From Ancylobacter sp. TS-1 (GTDB taxonomy: Bacteria > Pseudomonadota > Alphaproteobacteria > Rhizobiales > Xanthobacteraceae), in NCBI RefSeq assembly GCF_009223885.1, contig NZ_CP045144.1, positions 3,894,001 to 3,958,000 on the forward strand: DNA of 64,000 nt, given 5' to 3'. The position numbers and the translations under genes were made by a program. The notes below the pieces were generated by a model. That model searched no databases. It saw nothing but the letters and a program-made list of their open reading frames with translations, and was not told where the DNA came from. Shown here one piece after another: positions 49,925 through 59,251 of the stretch. Numbering within the stretch: position 1 is the first letter of the stretch; every line of letters begins with the position of its first letter.

Positions 49925-50878
49925 ATGCGTAAGATCGCACTCGAAGAGCACTTCACGACGCCTGAGCTTGCCGGAAAATACGTCGCTCGGCCGACGCAGA
50001 GCGACACGCTCTTCGCGGATATCGAGCGTCGTCTGGCCGATTTCGACGAGTTGCGGCTCGAGATGATGGATCGGGCCGGGATCGACCTGATGGTGCTTTC
50101 GGTCACCACGCCCGGGGTTCAGGGCGTGCGCGATACGGCGGAGGCGATCCGGCTCGCGCGAAGCGCCAACGACTTCCTCGCGCGGGAGGTGCAGAAGCGG
50201 CCGAGCCGCTACGCCGGCTTCGCTCATCTGGCCATGCAGGACGCCGGGGCCGCCGCCGCCGAACTCGAGCGCGCCGTGAGAGAACTCGGGTTCCGGGGCG
50301 CACTCGTCAATGGCCAGACCAACGGGCATTACCTTGATGAAGACCAGTACGCGCCCTTCTGGGAGCGCGTGCAGGAACTGGATGTGCCGGTCTATCTGCA
50401 TCCCGGCAGCATGGCCGACAGCCCCGCCATGTTCGCCAACCGTCCGGAACTTGGCGGCCCTATCTGGGCCTGGACGGCGGAAACCGCGGCACACGCGTTG
50501 CGGCTTGTCTTCGGCGGCACCTTCACGCGCTTTCCCGGAGCAAAGGTCATTCTCGGCCATATGGGCGAGACGCTTCCCTTCCTCCTCTGGCGCCTCGACA
50601 GCAGAAGGGAGTTCGATCTCGGAGAGACGCTTGCGCCCGATGCCCGTCCATCGGCGATCATCCGACGCAACATTGCCGTCACGACCTCGGGTGTGTGCGA
50701 CGCGGCGCCGCTCGTGGCGGCGCTTCAGGCCCTCGGCGACGACAATGTCATGTTCTCGGTCGACTATCCCTATGAGGACCCGGAGGTAGCCTCCCGTTTC
50801 ATTGAGACGGCCCCGATCAGCGAGGAAACGCGCGCGAAGGTCTGCCACGGCAACGCCGAGCGTCTGCTGAGGCTGTAG
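49925..50878 (+). CDS. Amidohydrolase-2 family decarboxylase (gamma-resorcylate/2,3-dihydroxybenzoate decarboxylase-like)
   Basis: 317 residues from ATG 49925 (GGGAAG upstream). The N-terminal KIALEEHF, H159 in YLHPGS, H212 in GHMGE and D280 in SVDYPYED match the metal-binding set of aromatic-acid decarboxylases of the ACMSD superfamily, which use E8, H164-like, H218-like and D287-like residues. These non-oxidative enzymes remove or add CO2 on hydroxybenzoates. It is not in an operon with the receptor locus; spacing and composition are ordinary. Confidence 0.85.
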   Translation: MRKIALEEHFTTPELAGKYVARPTQSDTLFADIERRLADFDELRLEMMDRAGIDLMVLSVTTPGVQGVRDTAEAIRLARSANDFLAREVQKRPSRYAGFAHLAMQDAGAAAAELERAVRELGFRGALVNGQTNGHYLDEDQYAPFWERVQELDVPVYLHPGSMADSPAMFANRPELGGPIWAWTAETAAHALRLVFGGTFTRFPGAKVILGHMGETLPFLLWRLDSRREFDLGETLAPDARPSAIIRRNIAVTTSGVCDAAPLVAALQALGDDNVMFSVDYPYEDPEVASRFIETAPISEETRAKVCHGNAERLLRL

Positions 50879-51070
50879 CCGTGCCCAATGCGCGATCCGC
50901 AGATGCGCGCGCCGCAGGGCCTCGAACTGTTTGACGGCGCCCCTGTCGCGAAGCGCACCGGCGGTTTCCGGCATCATCTCGCGACGCCGGCTTCGATCTC
51001 GGACCCTGTGAAACCCGGCGGCCACCCCCTTGAAGCGCCTCGTTGCCGCCCTTATGGTGCGCCCACCCGA

Positions 51071-51144
51071 GCGGGCGTAGTTCAATGGTAGAACGGCAGC
51101 TTCCCAAGCTGCATACGAGGGTTCGATTCCCTTCGCCCGCTCCA
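51071..51144 (+). tRNA. tRNA-Gly (CCC anticodon), CCA encoded
   Basis: 74 bases including a genomic CCA end (51142-51144). Acceptor stem GCGGGCG pairs with CGCCCGC, D-arm GTTC-AATGGTA-GAAC, anticodon stem GCAGC/GCTGC around loop TTCCCAA (anticodon CCC), and T-arm with the TTCGATT loop. No sign of integrated DNA at its 3' end. Confidence 0.94.
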
Positions 51145-51242
51145 GTTCCTCCTGACATCGCTTTCCATGGTTTCCGTCCCGCCGCGCGTTTCGCGCGAAT
51201 GTGCGGGTCGACCCCGCGCGCGGCTAGCGGACGCGGCCGCAT

Positions 51243-53393
51243 TCAGCCGAGCAGCGTCTCGGCATTCACCGGGCGATGGAAATAGAAGCCCTGGAACAGT
51301 GTGGCCCCGAGTTCGCGCAGACGAATCAGCTGGCGCTCTTCCTCGACGCCCTCGACGATAAGCTCCAGCCCCAGCGAGTCGGTGATGGAGACCGCCGCCC
51401 TGATCTGTGCTTCGTCGATCGGGTCGCTGAGCAGGTCGCGCGTGACCGTCCAGTCGATCTTGATGCCATCGACCGGCAACTGCTTCAGCACCTCGAAGGA
51501 ATTATAGCCATTGCCGAAATCGTCGAGATAGACGTGCAGGCCGCAGGCGCGCAGCTCGACGATGAAGGAGGCGGCCTGATGGGCGTCGTGGATGTCGTCG
51601 GTCTCGGTGATCTCGATACGCAGCGTCTTCTCGACCCCCGGATTGGCGGCGATCAGGTCGAGCAGCTTGCGCTGGAAAGTGGTGTTGGACAGGGTCTGGA
51701 CGCCGAGATTCATCGAGACGTACTGGTCGTTGCCGGCCGCCAGCAGGCGCATCGCGAAGTCCACGCACTGGTGGCAGACCCAGCTGTCGATGCGGCACAT
51801 CAGACCGAGCCGCCGCGCCGCCGGCAGGAACTGCCCGGGGCTGTGGCAGACATTGTCGGAGTCCTTGAGGCGGATCAGCGCCTCGTAGCCGCAGACATTG
51901 CCGTCCCGGTCGACGATCGCCTGAAGGTGCAGGCGGAAGCGGTCGAGTTCCAGCCCGAGGCGGATGCGCTCGGCCCAGCTCACCCTCTGGTGCGAGGTGC
52001 GCATCTTCGGGTCGCCGACATCGTAGAGCTGCACGCGGTCGCGTCCGCTCTCCTTGGCCACGCGGCAGGCAGTGTCGGCCGCCGCGAGCAGGCTGGAGGG
52101 CGTGCGCAGCTTGTCCTGCGCCATGGTCAGGCCGACGCTGACCGTGACCGAGAGACGGGAACCGCCCACATGGAACACGTGTGACTGGACGGCGCTGTTG
52201 AGGCGGTTGGCGATGCTCGTCACCTCGCTCTCGTCGAGGCCGGTGAGCACGATGGCGAACTCGTCGGCGCCGACGCGCGCGAGCGTGTCGTCGGTGCGCA
52301 GCAGGCCGCGCAGGAAGCGGCCGGTCTCGCGCAGCAACTCATCGGCCGTGGCGTGGCCGAGGGCGTCGTTGATGCCGCTGAAATGGTCGATATCGATCAC
52401 ACCCACCCATATGAGTGTGGTCTCGCCGTCGCGCAGAAGATGGTCGAGCCTCTCCTCCAGCGCGAAGCGGTTGGGCAGCGCGGTCAGCATGTCGTTGCGG
52501 GCCTGCTGCGCGATCAGGCGGGCGAAATCGGCCAGCGCCTCGGTATGCAGGCGCAACTGCTCGCGCATGGCGACGAGTTCGGCCTCGCGCTTCTTCTGGG
52601 CGGTCAGGTCGGTCCAGATGCCGACCACCCCGCCATTGCCGAGGGGACGGTGGCTGGCGAGGATCCATCTCCCGTCATGCAGCGGAATCTCCATCGGAAC
52701 CTCGCCGGCCGGACCCGGCGTGGCGAGGGCAGCAAGCTGGGAGGCCGCTCCGCCGGCAAAGATTCCGTTCGCCACGGCCTCGTCCAGCAGGTCGGACAGC
52801 GGGCGCCCCGGCTCCAGCGTGGCGTCGGGCGTGGCGAGAATCTGCCGCATGCCGCTGTTCGTCAGGGTGATCCGCCCCTCGCTGTCGAGCAGGATCAGGC
52901 CGGCGGCGACGCTGTCGATGGCATCCTGCAAGCGGGCTTCGGTCTCCTTGAGCCGGGAGACGTCGGACCAGGTGGCGACGATCCATGAATCAGGAGTGCG
53001 GTGCTCGCGGGCCTGCACCCAGCCGCCGTTTTCCAGCGGAATCAGGAACGGCGCGCCATCCGCCTCGGCATGGCGGCGCAGCCGGTCCTTGAGGTATATC
53101 TCCGGGTCGTTGACCCAGCGCCATTCGCCGCTGGGGACGGAGGCGAGGGCATAGAAGGTCAGTCCCTGCAGGTCGCCCAGCGGCTCCAGGAACGGGAACA
53201 GCTCGACGAAGCGCCTGTTGTGAAAGACCAGCCGATCCTGCGCATCGAAGACGGCAAGAGCGTCAAGCATGGAATCGAGGAAGCCGGCCATGCGCCGGTC
53301 CCCTGCCAAGAGCCCCTCCCGATCCGCCGCAGGTGAATCGGAGTGCGATACGTTCGAATGTTCTGCGCCCATCATCCCGAATGGTCCGTCCAT
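51243..53393 (-). CDS. PAS-PAS-GGDEF(degenerate)-EAL cyclic-di-GMP signalling protein
   Basis: About 716 residues from ATG 53393 (no clear ribosome site; ATG 53375/53372 are alternatives). Two PAS-type sensor regions occupy about 40-290 (LDALAVFDAQDRLVFHNRRF..., AGLILLDSEGRITLTNSGM). The GGDEF domain follows, with the active-site motif altered to GADEF (about 374). The EAL domain (about 480-716) keeps the catalytic motifs: EALIRL (about 501), NLG, EITET, DDFGNGYNS, KIDW and VEGVEEE. Probably a c-di-GMP phosphodiesterase with a regulatory GADEF domain. No membrane segment, so cytoplasmic. Monocistronic. Confidence 0.86.
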   Translation of the reverse strand: MDGPFGMMGAEHSNVSHSDSPAADREGLLAGDRRMAGFLDSMLDALAVFDAQDRLVFHNRRFVELFPFLEPLGDLQGLTFYALASVPSGEWRWVNDPEIYLKDRLRRHAEADGAPFLIPLENGGWVQAREHRTPDSWIVATWSDVSRLKETEARLQDAIDSVAAGLILLDSEGRITLTNSGMRQILATPDATLEPGRPLSDLLDEAVANGIFAGGAASQLAALATPGPAGEVPMEIPLHDGRWILASHRPLGNGGVVGIWTDLTAQKKREAELVAMREQLRLHTEALADFARLIAQQARNDMLTALPNRFALEERLDHLLRDGETTLIWVGVIDIDHFSGINDALGHATADELLRETGRFLRGLLRTDDTLARVGADEFAIVLTGLDESEVTSIANRLNSAVQSHVFHVGGSRLSVTVSVGLTMAQDKLRTPSSLLAAADTACRVAKESGRDRVQLYDVGDPKMRTSHQRVSWAERIRLGLELDRFRLHLQAIVDRDGNVCGYEALIRLKDSDNVCHSPGQFLPAARRLGLMCRIDSWVCHQCVDFAMRLLAAGNDQYVSMNLGVQTLSNTTFQRKLLDLIAANPGVEKTLRIEITETDDIHDAHQAASFIVELRACGLHVYLDDFGNGYNSFEVLKQLPVDGIKIDWTVTRDLLSDPIDEAQIRAAVSITDSLGLELIVEGVEEERQLIRLRELGATLFQGFYFHRPVNAETLLG

Positions 53394-53608
53394 CCGGCCA
53401 TAGCATCCCGAACGCCCTAGTGGCGAACAGCCTGCGTAATGCCCCCAAACCTCAACGGTAGATTGAGATCCAACCCCTATTACAATACTATTTCGGGAGG
53501 TGCGCAACCCGGCCAAACAGCTTAATGTGACGGCAGAAATTGGATGGTGTGCTGTATAATGTGCATTTGATGGCGCGGGCAGGTGAGGGGAATGCGAGGG
53601 AGATTTCG

Positions 53609-53764
53609 ATGGCGGTTGGCTCGTTAAGGCCCGGCGCCGCCGCGCGTTGGATGGCCGCCGGCGCTGCCGTGCTGCTTCTCGCTGCGGCGATTGGACTGTG
53701 GGCGCGTCACGGTGCCGCCGTTTTCTTCGACATGCTGACGGCCGGAATTGCCTATTGCTTCTGA
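53609..53764 (+). CDS. Small single-span membrane protein, 51 residues
   Basis: Start ATG 53609 is backed by GAGGGAG 6 bases upstream. MAVGSLRPGAAARWMAAGAA leads into one hydrophobic span (about 15-31) and a short tail FFDMLTAGIAYCF. No family recognised. It lies 64 bases before the SCO1 gene on the same strand, so they may be cotranscribed; small membrane proteins next to copper-chaperone genes are common, but no specific role is shown. Confidence 0.55.
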   Translation: MAVGSLRPGAAARWMAAGAAVLLLAAAIGLWARHGAAVFFDMLTAGIAYCF

Positions 53765-53827
53765 CGCCGACGCGTGGGGTGCCCCGCCCCCGGTTGCGTT
53801 AAAGCCCGAGACAGAGCCAAGGTCTTC

Positions 53828-54418
53828 ATGCCCACCCGTCGTATCCTGCTGCTGCTCGCCGCCTTCGTGGTCGGCGCCGTCATCATCGTCGCGAGCGCGC
53901 TGGCGCTGCTGCCGAAGGGCCCGACAGCGGTTTCCTCGCAGGCGGCCATCGGCGGTCCGTTCGAACTGGTCGACCAGGATGGGCAGAAGGTCACGCAGGA
54001 CAGCTTCCGCGGGGAGCCGACGCTGGTCTTCTTCGGCTTCACCCATTGCCCGGATATCTGCCCGACCGCCCTGTTCGAGATGTCCCAGACCTTCGAGGCG
54101 CTGGGGCCGGACGCGCGCAAGATCAACGGGCTGTTCATCACCGTCGATCCCGAGCGCGACACCGCCGAGGTGATGAAGTCCTATCTCGGCAGCTTCCATC
54201 CCAGCATACAGGGGCTGACCGGCACGCCGGAGCAGATCGCCGACGTCATCAAGGCCTACCGCGTCTATGCCAAGAAGGTGCCGACGCAGGGCGGCGACTA
54301 CACGATGGACCACACCGCCATCATCTATCTGATGGGCAAGGATGGCGGCTTCATCGCGCCGTTCAACCTCAAGCGTCCGCCGGACGAGGCTGCCGCCGAG
54401 CTGCGCCGCTACCTCTAG
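53828..54418 (+). CDS. SCO1/SenC copper chaperone for cytochrome oxidase
   Basis: 196 residues from ATG 53828. N-terminal membrane anchor about 6-28. Thioredoxin-like domain with the copper site C74-PDI-C78 (FTHCPDICPTAL) and H162 in MDHTA, all needed for delivering copper to the CuA centre. VDPERDTAEVMKSYL is the usual SCO loop. Its last 50 bases overlap, tail to tail, the 3' end of the glycosyltransferase on the other strand (54369-54418). Confidence 0.92.
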   Translation: MPTRRILLLLAAFVVGAVIIVASALALLPKGPTAVSSQAAIGGPFELVDQDGQKVTQDSFRGEPTLVFFGFTHCPDICPTALFEMSQTFEALGPDARKINGLFITVDPERDTAEVMKSYLGSFHPSIQGLTGTPEQIADVIKAYRVYAKKVPTQGGDYTMDHTAIIYLMGKDGGFIAPFNLKRPPDEAAAELRRYL

Positions 54419-56336
54419 GCGCCGCCTTTCGCAGCAAGAGCGCCCGGCGACGCGAGGTTCGCGCCAGCCCGTGCTCGGTCTTTTCCCAGCGATGGGGTGC
54501 GATGACCAGGTGCAGCACCGCCCGCCAGGCCGCCGCCGACATCATCAGCCAGTAGAGGGGCATCAGCGCCAGAACGCCCCACAGGCCCGGAACCCGGCGC
54601 CGCCGCATACCGATCACGGTTGTCAGCGCGGCGCTGCCATAGCCGATGAGCATCACGCTCAGACCGACCGCGTCGAGGGCCGCGACGGCCGCAGAGGCGT
54701 CGGTGCCATGCTGCACGAACAGGTCGATCAGCACGGACAGGACGAGAAAAGGGTGCAGCAGCGCAGCCGCCAGCCCGCTTCCAAGCATGAACAGCAGCGC
54801 CAGCGTACCCGTCCACCCGGCACCGCCGGCCAGCCGCGCCGGCCGCCTCCCATGCACCAGAAGCGTCTGCATCCAGCCCTTGTACCAGCGCGTGCGCTGG
54901 CGCATCCAGCCGCCGATCCGGCGCGGGGCCTCCTCGTCGGTGGCCGAGGCGATGACCGCCGTGCGCCAGCCGGCCCCGGCGAGGCGCACGCCGATCTCCG
55001 CGTCCTCGGTGACGTTGTGGGGATCCCACGCGCCGATGGCCTCGATCGCGGCGCGGCGGAAATGGTTGGAGGTTCCCCCCAGCGGCAACGGCAGCCGGTA
55101 GGCGCCGAGCATCGGCAGGACGACGTCGAAATGGGCGGCATATTCGGCGGCGAATTGCCGTGTGATCCAGCTGTCGGCCAGATTGTCGATGGCGAGGCAC
55201 GCCTGCACGCAGCCGATCCGCGCGCCCCTGGGGCCGAGGAAGAGCGCGCAGGCGCGCCGCAGCTGCAGCGGGTCCGGCACGTCCTCCGCATCGTAGATGC
55301 CGACAATGGCGCCGCGCGCGAAGGGCAGGGCGGCGTTCATCGCCTTGGGCTTGGTGCGCGGGCCGATGGCGGGGGAGACGATCACCTCGAAGCCCGGCCG
55401 CACGGCATGGGTCGCGAGGGCGGCGACGGTGGCGTGGTCGTCGGGCTCCACCGCCAGCAGGATCTGGAGTTTCTCGCGGGGGTAGTCGATGGCATCGATC
55501 GCGCGGATCAGCTGCGGCACCACCGACGCCTCGCGGTAGAGCGGCACGATCAGGCTGTAATAGGGCAGTTCGTCGTCCTTACGCAGGGGCGGCGGGGCGG
55601 ATGCCGCCGGCAGCGTGCAGGCGGTGAGCTTGATCGCGGCGCCGCCGAGCAGCAGGAGAGCCAGTAGGGACACCAGCGCAAGGGTCCCGGGCACCGAGAC
55701 GATGTTGAGCGTGAGGAGGAGGGCGGCGGAGGCGACCGCGAGCAGCGCGAAGACGTAGCGCGACGCGTGCAGCGAGGCGGCGGACAGGCCGGGCTCGCGC
55801 TGCCCGAGCGCGTTGACGGCGTTCCAGCCGATCTGCTGGGCGAAGCGGCGGCGCACGAAGGCGCTGAGCCGCTCCGGCGTCGTCAGGCTCACCTGCCGGC
55901 GCAATCGCGGTTGCTGGGCGAGGACGGCGGCGAGCTGGCGCAGCTGCGGGCCGCGCGCCGCAGTCACGATCCCGCCGTCGAAGCGACGCATCAGGCCCGT
56001 GCGCAGCAGGGCGGCGATGTCCTTGAAATGCGGGCGCGAGAGAGTGATGGCGGTGCCGTCGTCGAGCGGCTCGAAGGGAATGGAGAGCGTGCGCGCCGCC
56101 CCGCGCGCGAGGTCGTCCGGCGAAACCATGCCGTTCGCGATCAGCGTCTCGTCCATCCCGACCCCGTGGCGGCGCGCCTGGCGCCCGGCATAGACGATGT
56201 CGGCGGCGCTCAGCTGGTCGGCGACGCCGGCCGCCTCAAGGGGAAGGTGGGCGGGTGACGGAGCGGAGGAAGTGGTGGAAGGCCTTGAAGGGGCGGCTGC
56301 CCGGACGAATTCCGTCTCCCGCGGCGCGGCTTTCAT
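54369..56336 (-). CDS. Membrane glycosyltransferase family 2 with an N-terminal type-II-secretion-ATPase-like (MshEN) domain
   Basis: 655 residues. About 35-165 resembles the N-terminal domain of GspE/PilB-type ATPases and of XagB-like transferases (DIVYAGRQARRHGVGMDETLIANGMVSPDDLARGAARTLSIPFEPL). Membrane segments at about 200-245 precede the GT2 domain: SLIVPLYREASVVPQLIRAI, DAEDVPDP (DxD-type), EDAEIG and QRTRWYKG, the processive-synthase catalytic set. Further membrane segments follow in the C-terminal 180 residues. Probably exports a polysaccharide while polymerising it; MshEN domains often bind c-di-GMP. Its product is unknown. Confidence 0.82.
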   Translation of the reverse strand: MKAAPRETEFVRAAAPSRPSTTSSAPSPAHLPLEAAGVADQLSAADIVYAGRQARRHGVGMDETLIANGMVSPDDLARGAARTLSIPFEPLDDGTAITLSRPHFKDIAALLRTGLMRRFDGGIVTAARGPQLRQLAAVLAQQPRLRRQVSLTTPERLSAFVRRRFAQQIGWNAVNALGQREPGLSAASLHASRYVFALLAVASAALLLTLNIVSVPGTLALVSLLALLLLGGAAIKLTACTLPAASAPPPLRKDDELPYYSLIVPLYREASVVPQLIRAIDAIDYPREKLQILLAVEPDDHATVAALATHAVRPGFEVIVSPAIGPRTKPKAMNAALPFARGAIVGIYDAEDVPDPLQLRRACALFLGPRGARIGCVQACLAIDNLADSWITRQFAAEYAAHFDVVLPMLGAYRLPLPLGGTSNHFRRAAIEAIGAWDPHNVTEDAEIGVRLAGAGWRTAVIASATDEEAPRRIGGWMRQRTRWYKGWMQTLLVHGRRPARLAGGAGWTGTLALLFMLGSGLAAALLHPFLVLSVLIDLFVQHGTDASAAVAALDAVGLSVMLIGYGSAALTTVIGMRRRRVPGLWGVLALMPLYWLMMSAAAWRAVLHLVIAPHRWEKTEHGLARTSRRRALLLRKAAPRGSGAARRQPRPADA

Positions 56337-56420
56337 GCGGCGTCACCCCTCGCCTAGACGGCATCGAGACGGTAGAAGGTCGAACGGGCGAAGCCCTTGC
56401 GGCGCGGTCCGACTCGAACC

Positions 56421-57413
56421 ATGCGCGAGACCAGTGTGCGGTATTTATTTCCGGATAGTAAATCCCCGGTGACAGGCCTGCGACGGACGGGCTCGGCTCT
56501 CATGCTGCTGGCCATGCTGGCCGGCCTGCCGCCGGGCGCTTCGGCACAGCCTGCGCCGCCGCCGGCCTCTGCCCCGTCCTCCTCGCCGGCGGTGTCCGCG
56601 CCGCCTTCGCCGCCGCCTGCGCCCGCGCCCGCTGCCTCCACCGCCTCGGTCGTGGTACCCGGCTTCTGGGACCCCAAGCGCCGTCCGGACCGGCCGGACG
56701 TCACGCGGCTGCCGACGCAGATTCGCTTCGTCAGCACCGAGGACTACCCCCCGTTCAGCTTCCGCGGCGAGGATGGCCGCCCCGCCGGCTTCAATGTCGA
56801 TATCGCGCGGGCGATCTGCACCGAGCTGGCGATACGCTGCACGCTTGAGATCATGCCCTTCGAGGCGTTGGCCGAGGCGCTGGCGAGCGGCAAGGCCGAC
56901 GCCGCCATCGCCGGCATCGCCATTACCCCGGCGACGCGCGAGACGCTGGACTTTTCCGACCGCTATTTCCGCTCGCCCGCCCGCTTCGTCGCCCGGCGTG
57001 GAGAGGGAGAGTTGAAGGTGACGCCGGATGCGCTCGCCTCCAAGACCGTCGGGGTGATCGGCGGCACGGCGCACGAGGCCTATCTGCACGATTTCTTCGG
57101 CGAGATCGCTGTGCGTGCCTTCCCCGATCCGGACGCCGCCCGCGCGGCGCTGCGCAAGGGCGAGGTCGACCTGATCTTCGGCGACGGCGTGCAACTCGCC
57201 CTCTGGCTCAACGGCTCCAGCTCCGAGAATTGCTGCGCCTTCGTCGGCGGCCCCTTCACCGAGAGCCTCTATTTCGGCGAGGGCATGGGCATTGCGGTGA
57301 AGCGCGGCAACGACGCGCTGCGCCAGTCGCTCAATTACGCCCTCGCCCAGCTCTGGGAGGAGGGGGTCTATACCGACCTCTATCTGCGCTGGTTTCCCAT
57401 CAGCGTTTATTGA
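56421..57413 (+). CDS. Family 3 extracellular solute-binding protein, amino-acid type
   Basis: 330 residues from ATG 56421 (start uncertain: GTG 56469 would give a better-placed signal peptide; the frame is also open to 56397). Signal segment GSALMLLAMLAGLPPGASA, then a 35-residue Ala/Pro-rich linker (about 45-78). The binding domain has IRFVSTEDYPPFSFRGEDGRPAGFNVDIARAICTEL and GKADAAIAGIAITPATRETLDFS. A CC pair (about 270) is unusual. No permease or ATPase gene is nearby, so it may work with a distant transporter or as a receptor-type binding protein. Confidence 0.8.
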   Translation: MRETSVRYLFPDSKSPVTGLRRTGSALMLLAMLAGLPPGASAQPAPPPASAPSSSPAVSAPPSPPPAPAPAASTASVVVPGFWDPKRRPDRPDVTRLPTQIRFVSTEDYPPFSFRGEDGRPAGFNVDIARAICTELAIRCTLEIMPFEALAEALASGKADAAIAGIAITPATRETLDFSDRYFRSPARFVARRGEGELKVTPDALASKTVGVIGGTAHEAYLHDFFGEIAVRAFPDPDAARAALRKGEVDLIFGDGVQLALWLNGSSSENCCAFVGGPFTESLYFGEGMGIAVKRGNDALRQSLNYALAQLWEEGVYTDLYLRWFPISVY

Positions 57414-57519
57414 CGCGCGGGCGCGCACTACCTAGAGCATGCCGGCAGGCGCGCGGCGGTCGGGGACGACGGCGGCGCGCGCGATCGTTTCCCCGGACGA
57501 AAGCCCAGGAGGGCCTATC

Positions 57520-59178
57520 ATGACGGCGACCGCTCAGGTCGAGGATGTTGCAGCCGAATTGCGGGAGCTCGCGGAGAACGCCGGCGCCTGGCCGTTCGAG
57601 GAAGCGCGCAAGATCGTCGAGCGCCTGAAGCGGAAACCGAAGTCCGAAGTCCTGTTCGAGACCGGCTACGGCCCCTCGGGCCTGCCCCATATCGGCACGT
57701 TCGGCGAGGTGGCGCGCACGACCATGGTGCGCCACGCCTTCCATGTGCTGACCGAGGGCAAGATCCCGACGCGCCTTCTGTGCTTCTCCGACGACATGGA
57801 CGGCATGCGCAAGATTCCGGAGAACGTGCCGGATCCGGTCGCGCTGCGCCCCTATCTGCAGATGCCGCTGACCAAGGTGCCGAACCCGTTCGGCGGCGGC
57901 TTCCCGAGCTTCGGCGACCATAATAACGCGATGCTGCGCCGCTTCCTCGACACGTTCGGCTTCGACTACGAGTTCGCCAGCGCGACCGAGTATTATTTCT
58001 CCGGCAAGCTCGACGCCGTGCTGCTGAAGGCGGCGGAGAAATACGAGGCCATCATGGAAGTGATGCTGCCGACGCTCGGCGAAGAGCGGCAGGCGACCTA
58101 TTCGCCGTTCCTGCCGATCTCGCCGGTCTCGGGCCGCGTGCTCTATGTCCCGCTCAAGAATGTGGACGCCAAGGCCGGCACCGTCACCTTCACCGACGAG
58201 GACGGGGTGGACAAGACCGTCCCCGTCACCGGCGGTCATGTGAAGCTCCAGTGGAAGCCGGATTTCGGCGCCCGCTGGGCGGCGCTCGACGTCGATTTCG
58301 AGATGTTCGGCAAGGACCACCAGACCAACGCGCCGATCTATGACCGCATCTGCGAGATCATCGGCGGCACCGCGCCCGAGCATTTCGTCTACGAGCTGTT
58401 CCTCGACGAAAACGGCCAGAAGATTTCGAAGTCCAAGGGCAACGGCCTGACCATCGACGAGTGGCTGACCTATGCCAGCCCGGAGAGCCTGGCGCTCTAC
58501 ATGTTCCAGTCGCCGCGCTCGGCCAAGAAGCTGCATTTCGACGTCATCCCGAAGGCGGTGGACGAGTATTTCGGCTTCCTCGCGCGCTATCCCTCGCAGG
58601 ACTGGAAGAACCGGCTCGGCAACCCGGTGTGGCACATCCATTCCGGCAACCCGCCGGTGGAGGAGCTGCCGCTCAGCTTCGGCCTGATGCTCAAGCTCGC
58701 CTCGGCCTCCAACGCCGAGGAAAAGGGCGTGCTGTGGCGCTTCATCGAGCGCTACGCGCCCGGCACCTCGCCGCAGACCCATCCGACCCTCGACCAGCTC
58801 GCCGGCTATGCCGTGCGCTACTTCGTCGACCGGGTGAAGCCGCGCCGCGTGTTCCGCCTGCCGGACGAGGTGGAGGCGCAGGCGCTGGCCCGTCTCGACG
58901 CCGCGCTGGCCGAAGTGGATGGCGAAGACCGCGACGCGATCCAGAACGCCGTGCTCGACGTCGGCCGCGCCGAGCCGCGCTATCAGGACCACAAGCGCAA
59001 GAGCCCCACCGGCGGGCCGGGCGTCACCTTCGCCTGGTTCAGCGCGCTCTACGAGCTGCTGCTCGGCGAGAAGGAAGGGCCGCGCTTCGGCTCCTTCGTC
59101 GCCGCCTACGGCATACCGGAGACGCGCGCGCTCATCGCCCGGGCGCTCTCGGGCGATCTCGCGCGCGGGGCGGCCTGA
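57520..59178 (+). CDS. lysK: Class I lysyl-tRNA synthetase
   Basis: 552 residues from ATG 57520 (AGGAGGG 7 bases upstream). HIGH-type motif PHIG (56-59) and KMSKS-type KISKS (about 301) mark a class I enzyme; the archaeal-type LysRS replaces the class II enzyme in many alphaproteobacteria. Charges tRNA-Lys with lysine. A perfect hairpin lies 16 bases after the stop. Ordinary core gene, strong support for an alphaproteobacterial origin of the window. Confidence 0.95.
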   Translation: MTATAQVEDVAAELRELAENAGAWPFEEARKIVERLKRKPKSEVLFETGYGPSGLPHIGTFGEVARTTMVRHAFHVLTEGKIPTRLLCFSDDMDGMRKIPENVPDPVALRPYLQMPLTKVPNPFGGGFPSFGDHNNAMLRRFLDTFGFDYEFASATEYYFSGKLDAVLLKAAEKYEAIMEVMLPTLGEERQATYSPFLPISPVSGRVLYVPLKNVDAKAGTVTFTDEDGVDKTVPVTGGHVKLQWKPDFGARWAALDVDFEMFGKDHQTNAPIYDRICEIIGGTAPEHFVYELFLDENGQKISKSKGNGLTIDEWLTYASPESLALYMFQSPRSAKKLHFDVIPKAVDEYFGFLARYPSQDWKNRLGNPVWHIHSGNPPVEELPLSFGLMLKLASASNAEEKGVLWRFIERYAPGTSPQTHPTLDQLAGYAVRYFVDRVKPRRVFRLPDEVEAQALARLDAALAEVDGEDRDAIQNAVLDVGRAEPRYQDHKRKSPTGGPGVTFAWFSALYELLLGEKEGPRFGSFVAAYGIPETRALIARALSGDLARGAA

Positions 59179-59194
59179 GCCCCCCGGGATAATC

Positions 59195-59227
59195 GGCCGT
59201 GCCGCTCCACCGGGGGGCGGCACGGCC
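59195..59227. terminator. Terminator-like hairpin after lysK
   Basis: GGCCGTGCCGC (59195-59205) and its exact complement GCGGCACGGCC (59217-59227) with an 11-base loop containing a G-run. The next gene begins at 59252. No T-run. Confidence 0.6.
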
Positions 59228-59251
59228 CTCCAACGATCCAGAGGCGCCTTG

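Noticed and set aside
51071..51144. Integration site of a genomic island at tRNA-Gly
   Set aside because: No repeat of the tRNA 3' end, no integrase gene and ordinary core genes on both sides.
56337..56468. tRNA-like string 'GCGGTCCGACTCGAACC' near 56402
   Set aside because: Looks like a T-arm fragment on the minus strand, but no acceptor or anticodon arm can be formed around it.
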